A DNA stretch of 64,000 bases, taken from Agromyces cavernae (GTDB lineage: Bacteria > Actinomycetota > Actinomycetes > Actinomycetales > Microbacteriaceae). The stretch lies in contig NZ_JAJNMP010000004.1 in the NCBI RefSeq assembly GCF_021044935.1, positions 186,001 to 250,000 on the forward strand, in the 5' to 3' direction. Positions 41,022-53,274 of this stretch are shown piece after piece (the first letter of the stretch is position 1; every line of letters starts with the position of its first letter). Below the pieces are notes generated by a model that did not search any database, had not been told where the DNA came from, and was given only the letters and a program-made list of their open reading frames with translations. A program made the translations under genes and the position numbers.

Positions 41022-42437
41022 ATGACCGACACGGTGTACGACCGCCCATTGACTGACGCGGTCTACGACAACGGTGCATTGCAGCAGAAGGCGAAGGATC
41101 ACCTCTGGATGCACTTCGCCCGGCAGTCCACGATGGAGGCCTCGGGCGTGCCGATCATCACCAGGGGCGAGGGCCACCACATCTACGACATCGAGGGCCG
41201 CAAGTACTTCGACGGGCTGTCGGGGCTCTTCGTCGTGAACGCCGGCCACGGCCGGGCGCGACTCGCCGAAGTGGCGGCGAAGCAGGCCGAACAGCTCGCC
41301 TTCTTCCCCATCTGGTCGTATGCGCACCCTGCGGCGATCGAGCTCGCCGACCGGCTCGCCGAGTACGCGCCGGGCGACCTGAATCGCGTGTTCTTCTCGA
41401 CGGGCGGCGGCGAAGCGGTCGAAACCGCGTTCAAGCTCGCGAAGTACTACTGGAAGCTCAAGGGCCGTCCGACCAAGCACAAGGTGATCTCGCGTTCGGT
41501 CGCCTATCACGGCACCCCGCAGGGCGCGCTCGCGATCACCGGCATCCCGGCGATGAAAGAGATGTTCGAGCCGCTCACGCCCGGCGGCTTCCGCGTGCCG
41601 AACACGAACTTCTACCGTGCCGCCGAGGTCGGCGCGCCGGCCGACGACCTCGAGGCCTTCGGCATCTGGGCGGCGAACCGCATCGAGGAGATGATCCTCT
41701 TCGAGGGCCCCGAGACGGTCGCGGCCGTGTTCCTCGAGCCGGTGCAGAACTCGGGCGGGTGCTTCCCGCCGCCCCCCGGCTACTTCCAGCGGGTGCGCGA
41801 GATCTGCGACCAGTACGACGTGCTGCTCGTCTCCGACGAGGTGATCTGCGCGTTCGGGCGTATCGGCCACATGTTCGCCTGCGACGCCTACGGCTACGTG
41901 CCCGACATGATCACCTGCGCGAAGGCGATGACCTCGGGCTACTCCCCCATCGGCGCGACCATCGTCTCCGAGAAGCTGTACGAGCCCTTCTCGAAGGGCA
42001 CGACGTCGTTCTACCACGGCTACACCTTCGGCGGGCACCCCGTCTCGGCGGCGGTCGCGCTCGAGAACCTCGACATCTTCGAGGAGGAGCGGCTCAACGA
42101 GCGCGTGCGCGAGAACTCGCCGCTGTTCCGCGCCGAACTCGAGAAGCTGCTCGACCTGCCGATCGTCGGCGACGTGCGCGGCGACGGGTACTTCTTCGGC
42201 ATCGAGCTGGTGAAGGACACGGCGACGCGCGAGACGTTCAACGACGACGAGTCCGAGCGGCTGCTGCGCGGCTTCCTTTCGAAGGCGCTCTTCGATGCCG
42301 GCCTCTACTGTCGCGCCGACGACCGCGGCGACCCGGTCATCCAGCTCGCGCCGCCGCTCACGATCGGCGTGCCCGAGTTCCAGGAGATCGAGCAGATCCT
42401 TCGCGGCGTGCTGACCGAAGCATCGAACCGGCTGTGA
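41022..42437 (+). CDS. Class III PLP aminotransferase, probable diamine (putrescine)-pyruvate type
   Basis: A 471-residue enzyme. PLP binds Lys301 (MITCAKAMTSGYSPIG); Asp272 lies in VSDEVICAFGR, and STGGGEAVETAFKLAR-like residues contact phosphate. The N-terminus (HLWMHFARQST) and the phrase FYHGYTFGGHPVS are typical of omega-amine:pyruvate transaminases. It would move a terminal amino group from putrescine or a similar amine to a keto acid. AGGAAAGG precedes the ATG. It overlaps the oxidase gene downstream; amine choice is inferred from context with the AsnC regulator and the nearby potDABC. Confidence 0.85.
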   Translation: MTDTVYDRPLTDAVYDNGALQQKAKDHLWMHFARQSTMEASGVPIITRGEGHHIYDIEGRKYFDGLSGLFVVNAGHGRARLAEVAAKQAEQLAFFPIWSYAHPAAIELADRLAEYAPGDLNRVFFSTGGGEAVETAFKLAKYYWKLKGRPTKHKVISRSVAYHGTPQGALAITGIPAMKEMFEPLTPGGFRVPNTNFYRAAEVGAPADDLEAFGIWAANRIEEMILFEGPETVAAVFLEPVQNSGGCFPPPPGYFQRVREICDQYDVLLVSDEVICAFGRIGHMFACDAYGYVPDMITCAKAMTSGYSPIGATIVSEKLYEPFSKGTTSFYHGYTFGGHPVSAAVALENLDIFEEERLNERVRENSPLFRAELEKLLDLPIVGDVRGDGYFFGIELVKDTATRETFNDDESERLLRGFLSKALFDAGLYCRADDRGDPVIQLAPPLTIGVPEFQEIEQILRGVLTEASNRL

Positions 42438-43888
42438 CGGCGGGAGTTCATGCGACGGCGACGGATGCCTCACCCGCCGCCTACCGTCGGTTGAGCTTCT
42501 GGCTCGACGACCTCGTCGCGCAGGGGCTCGACGACCTGGCGCCGCGCGACGCACTCACGACGAACGCGCGGTTCGACGTCGCCCTCATCGGCGGCGGTCT
42601 CACGGCGCTGTGGACCGCGTACGAACTCTCGCGCGCCGACCCGTCGCTCTCGATCGCCGTGCTCGAGCGCGACATCGCCGGGTTCGGCGCCTCGGGCCGC
42701 AACGGCGGATGGTGCTCGGCGCTGTTCCCGAAGACGGCGGGCGCGCTCGAGCGCCGGTACGGCTTCGACGCGGCCGTCGCCATGCGTCGCGCGATGATCG
42801 ACACGGTCGACGAGGTCGGCCGGGTGACGGCGCGCGAGGGGATCGACTGCGATTTCGAACGCGGCGGCACGGTCGTGTTCGCGCGCAACGACGTGCAGCG
42901 TCGCACTGCGAAGGCCGACGTCGCCGAGGCACGGCGCTTCGGGGTCGACCGGCTCGAGTACCGCGACGAGTCCACCGTCGGCGCGGGGTCGGGTGCGACC
43001 GCGCTCGATGGCGGCTCGCCGGCCGCGGTCTTCGACCCCGCGTGCGCGCGGGTGCATCCGGCGAAGCTCGTGCGCGGACTGGCACGCGTCGTCGAAGCCC
43101 GGGGAGTCAGCGTCTTCGAACGCACCGAGGTGCTCGACTGGTCGGCCGGCCAGGTGCGCTTCCGCTCGCTCGACGGCGGCGACGCCCACGGCACGATCGC
43201 CGCGAAGCATGTCATCGTCGCGACCGAGGGGTACGGCCCCGGCCTGCCCCGCGTGCGTCGGCGGATCCTGCCGCTGTACTCGCTCATGATCGCGACCGAG
43301 CCTCTCTCGGACGCCGTGTGGGAGGAGATCGGCATCGAGCACGGCCAGACGTTCAGCGACTACCGGCACCTCCTCATCTACGGCCAGCGCACCGCCGACA
43401 ATCGCTTCGCCTTCGGTGGTCGCGGCGCGAATTACCACTGGGGAAGCGCCGTGGACCCGGCGTTCGAGCGGGTCGACCGCGTGTTCGAGCACCTGCACGC
43501 CGCCCTTCGCGACCTCTTCCCCGCCGTCGGCGAGGCTCGAGTGACCCACCGATGGGGCGGGCCGTTGGGCGTCGCCCGAGACTGGTGCGCGACCGCGAGC
43601 TACAACCCGAAGACGGGGGTGGGCTTCGCAGGGGGCTACGTCGGTGACGGCCTGTCGACGACGAACCTCGCCGGACGCACGCTGACCGACCTCGTACTGG
43701 GCGTCGACAGCGAGCTGACCAGGCTGCCCTGGGCGAACCACCGATCGCCGCTGTGGGAGCCCGAACCGTTGCGGTATGTGGGGGCGAACCTCGGCATCCT
43801 CGGCATGACGCTCGCCGACCCCGAGGAACTTCTGACCCGCAGGCCGTCGCTCATCGCCCGCGCGACCGCGCGATTGACAGGTCACTAG
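42434..43888 (+). CDS. FAD-dependent amine/amino acid oxidoreductase (DAO family, PuuB-like)
   Basis: A 484-residue flavoprotein. A dinucleotide fold starts near residue 48 (VALIGGGLTALWTAYELSR), followed by the family phrase ASGRNGGWCSALFPK, which in PuuB-like oxidases contacts FAD, and a C-terminal GYVGDGLSTTNLAGR. It would oxidise an amine or a gamma-glutamylated amine, giving peroxide. The GTG overlaps the aminotransferase stop as GTGA. It ends overlapping the DUF4192 stop on the other strand by four bases. Confidence 0.82.
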   Translation: MTAGVHATATDASPAAYRRLSFWLDDLVAQGLDDLAPRDALTTNARFDVALIGGGLTALWTAYELSRADPSLSIAVLERDIAGFGASGRNGGWCSALFPKTAGALERRYGFDAAVAMRRAMIDTVDEVGRVTAREGIDCDFERGGTVVFARNDVQRRTAKADVAEARRFGVDRLEYRDESTVGAGSGATALDGGSPAAVFDPACARVHPAKLVRGLARVVEARGVSVFERTEVLDWSAGQVRFRSLDGGDAHGTIAAKHVIVATEGYGPGLPRVRRRILPLYSLMIATEPLSDAVWEEIGIEHGQTFSDYRHLLIYGQRTADNRFAFGGRGANYHWGSAVDPAFERVDRVFEHLHAALRDLFPAVGEARVTHRWGGPLGVARDWCATASYNPKTGVGFAGGYVGDGLSTTNLAGRTLTDLVLGVDSELTRLPWANHRSPLWEPEPLRYVGANLGILGMTLADPEELLTRRPSLIARATARLTGH

Positions 43889-45069
43889 GAGCGACCGGCC
43901 CCGACGCTCGCCGCCTCGGCGGCCGGTCGCACGAACGCCCACTCGGGTATTGCTCCGCCGCCGATGAAGGCCGCGAGCAGGCCTGCCATGGGATGAGCGG
44001 GCTCGAGCTCGACGGCACGGTCGATGAAGGCCCCGGCCGCCGAGCCGCGGCCGAGCGACCAGGAGAGCCACGCCGCGATGCAGAGCGGTCCCACCCGGTC
44101 CGCCTCGGGCGCGTTGGCGATGAGCGGCCGCAGCAGCTCGAGCGCATGCTCGACCCGTGCACGCTCGGGTCGCAACGTCGACTGGCCGAGCAGCAGGCGC
44201 GAGAGCAGTTCAGTGACATCGTCGTGGTCACCCTCGGCGACCTCACGTCGCACGAGATCGTCGAGCGACTCGCCCGACATGTCTGCTCGCTCGGCCGCGG
44301 CGATGGCGTCGTCGTGCGCTGCAGCTCCGATCACCGGCCCGAATGCGAACTGCAACATCATCCCGTCGCGGAACGCCGGGCGTGCGGCGAGGTGCAGGAA
44401 CCAGGCGAGCCGCAGCGCCGGCTGCCGAACGAAGTCGGCCGAGAGCAGGGATTCGACGAGCTCGACGGGGTCGGTGTCGTCACCGAGTCGCTCGAAGACC
44501 GCATCACCCGGCACGGCGTCGCCGAACCGCTCGAGCTCCTCGGCGATGCGCACTGCGACACGCCCGTCGGGTGCAGGCAGTACGCCGCTCGCCGCCGGAT
44601 CGTCGAGCACGCCGGCCGCGTCGGGCGCCTGAGCTGTCACGGGATTGTCGTCGATCATTCCGAGCGGATGTCCCGACGCCGGCGTCTCGCGGTCGAGGTA
44701 CGACCCCCAGGCATCCGCCGCTCGACAGAGCGCGTCGCGGACGACGAAGCCCGCCTGCTCGGCGCGCCGGATGAGCTGCTCGGCGAGTCGTCGCTCGGGA
44801 GTACCTCGTTCGGACTCGAACGTGCGATCGGTGTACAGCACCGGCACGACCGCATCGATGCCGGGCATTCGGCAGAGGGTGCCGACCACGACCGAGACGA
44901 GCGCGGCGCGGTCGCGCGCCTTCGACGGCAGGTCGTGTCGAAGCACGCCGACGGTGCGGTTGCCTTCGAATGCGACGCAGACGAGCGACCGTTCGGGCCG
45001 GAAGCCGGCGAGCGACGGGACGAGGGCGAGGAAGTCGTGCGCCGATGCGGCGCGGATGATGGTCGTCAT
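43885..45069 (-). CDS. DUF4192-domain protein
   Basis: A 394-residue protein recognised by the actinobacterial DUF4192 opening MTTIIRAASAHDFLALVPSL and FRPERSLVCVAFEGNRTVGVLR. The C-terminal third is helical with TPR-like features (ALELLRPLIANAPEADRVGPL, then AFIDRAVELEPAHPMAG). Function is unknown. No membrane segment or signal. It converges with the oxidase gene (four-base overlap), and 221 bases upstream of it, to the ogt start, hold nothing I can identify beyond a -10-like box. Confidence 0.75.
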   Translation of the reverse strand: MTTIIRAASAHDFLALVPSLAGFRPERSLVCVAFEGNRTVGVLRHDLPSKARDRAALVSVVVGTLCRMPGIDAVVPVLYTDRTFESERGTPERRLAEQLIRRAEQAGFVVRDALCRAADAWGSYLDRETPASGHPLGMIDDNPVTAQAPDAAGVLDDPAASGVLPAPDGRVAVRIAEELERFGDAVPGDAVFERLGDDTDPVELVESLLSADFVRQPALRLAWFLHLAARPAFRDGMMLQFAFGPVIGAAAHDDAIAAAERADMSGESLDDLVRREVAEGDHDDVTELLSRLLLGQSTLRPERARVEHALELLRPLIANAPEADRVGPLCIAAWLSWSLGRGSAAGAFIDRAVELEPAHPMAGLLAAFIGGGAIPEWAFVRPAAEAASVGAGRS

Positions 45070-45278
45070 GCCGAGCGATGCTGTCGGACATTCCGGCGGC
45101 GTGCCGTGGGATCCTCGCGCTGTCGCAACCTCGTTGAGATCCGCCCTTGGGGAGGAGGAGTCGCCGAAACCAGGACGGATGGCTGGGCGTCCGCTCGCAC
45201 TCGTCCTCCACAGGCGGGGCCGAACGTCGACTTCCCCGCCGTGTCCGATTCCCGCGAGATCATGTCGGAGGCCCCGGC

Positions 45279-45284
45279 TACGCT
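45279..45284 (+). promoter_or_regulatory. -10-like box just upstream of ogt
   Basis: TACGCT ends six bases before the ATG, the same spacing as at several other starts in this window, implying a leaderless or nearly leaderless transcript. No good -35 is visible. Confidence 0.35.
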
Positions 45285-45290
45285 CGGAGC

Positions 45291-45782
45291 ATGACCAACG
45301 TGTTCCTCATCAGACTCGACAGCCCCATCGGGCGCATCGAGGTCGTCGCCGACGATGACGCCGTCACCTCGCTCACCATCGAGCAAGATGGCCGGCTGCC
45401 CCACGACGGCGAGCCCGAGCGCACCAATCCCGTGCTCGATCGAGCTCGAAGCGAGCTCGCCGAGTACTTCAGCGGGGCCCGGACCGAGTTCGACCTGCCG
45501 GTGAGACTGCGCGGAACTCCCTTCCAAGAGGCGGTATGGGGTGAGCTCCAACGTCTGGGCTGGGGTGACGCCACCTCATATGGCTCGCTCGCCGCTGCGG
45601 TCGGCAAGCCCGGCTCCGCACGCGCGATCGGCGGCGCAGTCGGCGCCAATCCCGTGCCGATCATCGTCGGCTGCCACCGTGTGCTCGCCTCCGACGGCCG
45701 GGTCACGGGGTACTCCGCCGGCGAGGGCATCCCGACGAAGCTCTGGCTGCTCGGCCATGAACGCATCGGGTTCGCCGCGTGA
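45291..45782 (+). CDS. ogt: Methylated-DNA-protein cysteine methyltransferase
   Basis: A 163-residue alkyltransferase. The acceptor is Cys128 in VGCHRV, where most members have PCHRV; the helix-turn-helix (SYGSLAAAVGKPGSARAIGGAV) and GYSAGEGIPTKLWLL are present. It repairs O6-methylguanine by transferring the methyl group to itself. The stop overlaps the tag start as GTGA, joining two alkylation-repair functions in one message. The ATG at 45291 is preceded by a -10-like box rather than a ribosome site. Confidence 0.92.
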   Translation: MTNVFLIRLDSPIGRIEVVADDDAVTSLTIEQDGRLPHDGEPERTNPVLDRARSELAEYFSGARTEFDLPVRLRGTPFQEAVWGELQRLGWGDATSYGSLAAAVGKPGSARAIGGAVGANPVPIIVGCHRVLASDGRVTGYSAGEGIPTKLWLLGHERIGFAA

Positions 45783-46378
45783 GCGTCATCCCCCGACCCG
45801 AACTCGTGATCGGCGACGACGGCCTGGCCCGGTGCGCCTGGGGCACGAGCAGCGACGAGTACCGTCGATACCACGACGACGAGTGGGGCACGCCGCAGCA
45901 CGACCCGACGCGGCTGTTCGAGAAGGTGTGCCTCGAGGGATTCCAGGCCGGCCTGTCGTGGATCACGATCCTTCGACGACGACCTGCCTTCCGCGAGCTC
46001 TTCCACGGGTTCGACCCGCGCCTCGTCGCCGCGATGACCGACGACGACGTCGAGCGGCTCCTCGGTGACGAGCGCATCATCCGCCATCGCGGCAAGATCG
46101 AGGCGACCATCCAGAACGCGCGCGCGACCCTCGCACTCGACGTCCCGATCGATCAGCTGCTGTGGGGTTTCGCCCCGTCGCCGCGCGCCGCGGCGCCGGC
46201 GTCGTTCGCCGAGGTGCCCGCCACGACGGCCGAATCGGTCGCGATGAGCAAGGAGCTGCGCCGCCGAGGCTTCCGCTTCGTCGGACCGACCACCATGTAC
46301 GCCCTCATGCAGGCGGCGGGAATGGTCGACGATCACGTCGCCGGTTGCTTCCGGGCGAAGCATCCCAGCAGCGTCTGA
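45779..46378 (+). CDS. tag: DNA-3-methyladenine glycosylase I
   Basis: A 199-residue glycosylase with the Tag opening RCAWGTSSDEYRRYHDDEWG, the catalytic-face GFQAGLSWITILRRR and the C-terminal zinc-type His/Cys residues (DDHVAGCFRAKH). It excises 3-methyladenine from alkylated DNA. The GTG start overlaps ogt, so the two repair enzymes are produced together. Confidence 0.93.
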   Translation: MSVIPRPELVIGDDGLARCAWGTSSDEYRRYHDDEWGTPQHDPTRLFEKVCLEGFQAGLSWITILRRRPAFRELFHGFDPRLVAAMTDDDVERLLGDERIIRHRGKIEATIQNARATLALDVPIDQLLWGFAPSPRAAAPASFAEVPATTAESVAMSKELRRRGFRFVGPTTMYALMQAAGMVDDHVAGCFRAKHPSSV

Positions 46379-46417
46379 TGTCCGCCGCGCCGGACGCGCG
46401 GCGCGCCCCTGAGATCC

Positions 46418-46447
46418 TTGACACCGTCGAATCGCGCAGGCTACGTT
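46418..46447 (+). promoter_or_regulatory. Strong candidate promoter for the metalloprotease gene
   Basis: TTGACA (46418-46423), a perfect -35, and TACGTT (46442-46447) are 18 bases apart. The predicted start near 46454 gives a leader of about 95 bases. This is the clearest classical promoter in the window. Confidence 0.65.
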
Positions 46448-46496
46448 GAGCCCACTTCGGGGGACAGGCAACGATGCCCGACCTTCGGATCCGATA

Positions 46497-46519
46497 CCGC
46501 TCGCCGACCAGGCGAGCGG
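46497..46519 (+). promoter_or_regulatory. Leader hairpin upstream of the metalloprotease gene
   Basis: CCGCTCGCC and GGCGAGCGG form a perfect 9-base stem with a 5-base loop, 28 bases before the ATG and just before the GAAGGAG ribosome site. It may stabilise the message or tune translation. Confidence 0.4.
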
Positions 46520-46547
46520 ATCGCTCATTTCAGAAGGAGCACACTGC

Positions 46548-47363
46548 ATGCGATTCACGAGAACACTCGCGCTCGCCGCCACCGCGGCGGGCGCGCTCGC
46601 TGTCGGCACGGTAATCCCGGCCGCCGGCGCAACCCCGCTCGATGACTCCGACGTTCCCTCCTACCAGGAGTTCGCGGCATCGACGTACCGAGACATCGAC
46701 GGCGGCTACATCGTCAACGGTGACGAGCTGATCTCGGGCCAGAGCGACCTGCGGTCATTCTACGAACAGCTCGTCGGACCCGAGACGCCGACCGACGGTC
46801 TGATCGTCAACACGGTCAACGGCGCCGACGACAAGTGGTCGGCCTCGCAGGTGGGCAACCTCACCTATTGCGTCAGCACGAAGTTCGGCACTCGTCATGC
46901 CGACGTCGTCAGCGCGATGGCGAGCGGCGCGGCCCTCTGGGAGTCCGCGTCGTCCAAGATCAACTTCGTGCACGTGAGCAGCGCCGACGGCCAGTGCACG
47001 ACGCGCAACAAATCGGTCCTGTTCTCGGTCGAGCCCGTGCAGACCTCGCAGTACATCGCCCGCGCGTTCTTCCCGAGCTCACCGGACCGTCAGCAGAACG
47101 TGCTCATCGACGACTCGATCTGGAGCTCAGGCTCCTGGACGCCGACCAACATCATCGGCCACGAACTCGGGCACGCCCTCGGTTTCCGGCACGAGCACAC
47201 GCGCCCCGAATCGGGCACCTGCTTCGAAGACAACAACTGGCGTCCGCTGACGCCCTACGATTCGGCGTCGATCATGCACTACCCGCAGTGCAACGGCTCG
47301 TCCGACGACCTGTCGATGACGAACTCCGACCGCGCGGGCGTCGTCGCACTCTACGGCGGCTGA
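46548..47363 (+). CDS. Secreted metzincin-type zinc metalloprotease
   Basis: A 271-residue secreted protein. A signal peptide ends near residue 28 (PAAGA). The zinc site is HELGHALGFRH (His205, Glu206, His209, His215), the HExxHxxGxxH metzincin pattern, with a Met-turn at SIMHYPQC (Met243). Four or five cysteines could form disulfides. A pro-region of about 70 residues probably precedes the catalytic domain. The ATG at 46548 has AGAAGGAG upstream. Strong promoter and terminator make it a single-gene unit. Substrate unknown. Confidence 0.85.
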   Translation: MRFTRTLALAATAAGALAVGTVIPAAGATPLDDSDVPSYQEFAASTYRDIDGGYIVNGDELISGQSDLRSFYEQLVGPETPTDGLIVNTVNGADDKWSASQVGNLTYCVSTKFGTRHADVVSAMASGAALWESASSKINFVHVSSADGQCTTRNKSVLFSVEPVQTSQYIARAFFPSSPDRQQNVLIDDSIWSSGSWTPTNIIGHELGHALGFRHEHTRPESGTCFEDNNWRPLTPYDSASIMHYPQCNGSSDDLSMTNSDRAGVVALYGG

Positions 47364-47397
47364 GACACCGTTCTCATCCAAGCCCTCCGTCAGGGCG

Positions 47398-47431
47398 CGC
47401 TGGGTCCGGTCGTGTCCGACCGGACCCAGCG
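47398..47431. terminator. Strong hairpin terminator after the metalloprotease gene
   Basis: A perfect 15-base stem (47398-47412 with 47417-47431) with a 4-base loop and a short TT after it, 35 bases past the stop. It also lies after the convergent yaaA gene, so it may work both ways. Confidence 0.8.
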
Positions 47432-47510
47432 TTACGTCATGAAGTCGCGAGGCCGAGGGCGAGGCATCGCGCGGTGCGGCACGCAGTCGTCGAATCGTGC
47501 GCCCGGCGCA

Positions 47511-48272
47511 TCAGGCGACGAGTTCCACCTCGCGCGGCAACGTCGCGCCGCGCTCCTCGCCGAGTTGCATCGAGAAGCCCGCGGCGTGAGCCCAGTCGAG
47601 CAGATCGTCGAGGCTGTCGAGCTCGGGGCGCCGCTCGAGCACGGCGCGGGTGAAACGCCCCTTCGCCTGCTTGTTGAAGTGGTTCAGCGCGCGCTTCCGC
47701 CCCGCGGCGTCGACCGAGACGACGCGCACATACACGCTGCCAGGACGAACCGGGGCCGGTCCGAGCTCGGCGTAGCCCTCCGAGCGGAGGTCGATGATGA
47801 GTCCGGGCTCGCCGCCGAGCACCTCGGCGATCGGCGCACGCCAGTGCGACTTCAGCCGCAGCCCCGGCAGCTTGGAGTCGTGCGAGAGGCGATACGCCGG
47901 CACGGGGTCGAGTGCCCCGACGAGCCCGAGGAGGGCCGAGTGCACGACGACCGTTCGACTCGCGAACTCGCGGGCGGGTGCATCGAGCGACGTCGGGTCG
48001 AGCGCGTCGAACAACACCCCGGTGTAGCGGTCGATCGCCGCCATGGTCGGAGCGCCCGGAAGCTCCCGATTGCGGTCGATCTCGGCGGCCTGCCGCGGCC
48101 CGAGCTTCAGCGCCCGCATCATCGCCTCGCGGTCGGCCGAGAGCTCGCCGAGTGCGGCGAGCGTCTGCTCGCGAGCGGACGAGAGCGTCGGGAACGACAG
48201 CGCGGCGAGTTCGAGGGGCGCGTCGGCGCCGCCGTCGCGCTTCGTTTCGGACGGCGGTAGGAGGATCCGCAC
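47511..48272 (-). CDS. yaaA: YaaA-family peroxide stress protein (DUF328)
   Basis: A 253-residue protein with the YaaA opening RILLPPSETKR and the conserved YTGVLFDALD and FNKQAKGRF blocks. In E. coli YaaA limits intracellular iron and protects against peroxide. The GTG at 48272 shares one base with the kinase stop, so it is coupled to it and lies at the end of the long ATP synthase strand. Confidence 0.88.
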   Translation of the reverse strand: MRILLPPSETKRDGGADAPLELAALSFPTLSSAREQTLAALGELSADREAMMRALKLGPRQAAEIDRNRELPGAPTMAAIDRYTGVLFDALDPTSLDAPAREFASRTVVVHSALLGLVGALDPVPAYRLSHDSKLPGLRLKSHWRAPIAEVLGGEPGLIIDLRSEGYAELGPAPVRPGSVYVRVVSVDAAGRKRALNHFNKQAKGRFTRAVLERRPELDSLDDLLDWAHAAGFSMQLGEERGATLPREVELVA

Positions 48273-48844
48273 TACGCGCCGATGAAGGCGAGTGCCGCGT
48301 CGACGTTCGTACCGAGCGTCTCGACGCTGTCGATCGTCACCCGCGGGAGCGCTGACGACGGTCCGGTCCACACGGCATACCCTTCGAGGCTCTGCTCGAC
48401 CGCACGCCAGGTCGTCTCTTCGAGGTGCGGAAGCCGGCGCTCGCGCTTCTCGAGTCGAGCACGATGCAGCGCCTCATCCGAGCAGACGACCTCGATGACC
48501 CGGAGCCGCACGTCCGCGCGCTCGGCGAGGTCGCGCCACTGCAGCCGTGCTGCCTCGGCGGCGTTGACAGCGTCGACGATGACCGTGCGACCCGATTCGA
48601 GTTCCTTCTGGGCGATCTCCTCGGCGACGAGATACGCCGCGAGCCCCGTCGGCTGGTCGGCATCGATGCCGGCCCGCAGGATCGCGGACTCGATCGGGTC
48701 GACCGACACCACGGTGGCGCCGAGGCGGGCGCCGACGATCTCGGCGATCGTCGACTTGCCCGCACCCGGTAATCCGGCCATGACGATGAGCTGGGTGACA
48801 CTCAGGTCACCGAACTGACGGTCGAACGGCTGCTCCCCCTGCAT
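48272..48844 (-). CDS. P-loop nucleotide kinase-like protein
   Basis: A 190-residue AAA_33/zeta-toxin-like kinase. Walker A is AGLPGAGKST near residue 25; the middle has VIVDAVNAAEAARLQW and the basic lid ARLEKRERRLPHLEE. Substrate is unknown; related proteins phosphorylate small molecules or RNA ends. The ATG at 48844 has GAGGAG seven bases upstream and follows atpC by ten bases. No antitoxin gene adjoins it. Confidence 0.75.
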   Translation of the reverse strand: MQGEQPFDRQFGDLSVTQLIVMAGLPGAGKSTIAEIVGARLGATVVSVDPIESAILRAGIDADQPTGLAAYLVAEEIAQKELESGRTVIVDAVNAAEAARLQWRDLAERADVRLRVIEVVCSDEALHRARLEKRERRLPHLEETTWRAVEQSLEGYAVWTGPSSALPRVTIDSVETLGTNVDAALAFIGA

Positions 48845-48854
48845 CCGTGTCTCC

Positions 48855-49115
48855 TCAGACGAGTTGAGCGCGCGAGGCCACGACCTGCACGGAATCCGAC
48901 TGCACCGAGAGGAATCCCTCTTCCGCGTTCGCGGTGATCTTCTCACCGCCGGCGAGCGTGACGCGCACCTCGCCACCGGCGAGGATCGCGAGCAGCGGCT
49001 CATGACCGGGCAGGATGCCGATCTCGCCTTCGACGGTGCGAGCGACCACCATGGTCGCCTCGCCCGACCAGACTTCCTGGTCGGCCGAGACGACGCTCAC
49101 GTTGAGGCTGGCCAT
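48855..49115 (-). CDS. atpC: F1Fo ATP synthase epsilon subunit, short form
   Basis: An 86-residue subunit with only the N-terminal beta-sandwich (VSADQEVWSGEATMVVARTVEG, then ILPGHEPLLAIL). The C-terminal two-helix domain, which in longer subunits inhibits ATP hydrolysis, is absent; usual length is about 120-140. The ATG at 49115 lies two bases after the atpD stop with AAGGAG in the end of atpD. It joins gamma in the rotor. Confidence 0.93.
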   Translation of the reverse strand: MASLNVSVVSADQEVWSGEATMVVARTVEGEIGILPGHEPLLAILAGGEVRVTLAGGEKITANAEEGFLSVQSDSVQVVASRAQLV

Positions 49116-49117
49116 GC

Positions 49118-51495
<2,378 letters not shown>

Positions 51496-51539
51496 TTCTC
51501 TCCTGTATCGCTAGGGTTCGGTCGTCAATCGCGGGCTGC

Positions 51540-53180
<1,641 letters not shown>

Positions 53181-53274
53181 TGCCATTTCCTTTTCTGGGG
53201 CTGGCCCTTATCTGTACAGGTCGTACAGCTACTGGTCTGTCGCGGCGAATGACGCCGGTCGTTGTGGTCCGGCG

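Noticed and set aside
48272..48844. Zeta toxin reading for the P-loop kinase
   Set aside because: No epsilon-like antitoxin adjoins it, and the gene is embedded in a housekeeping operon; a metabolic kinase fits as well.
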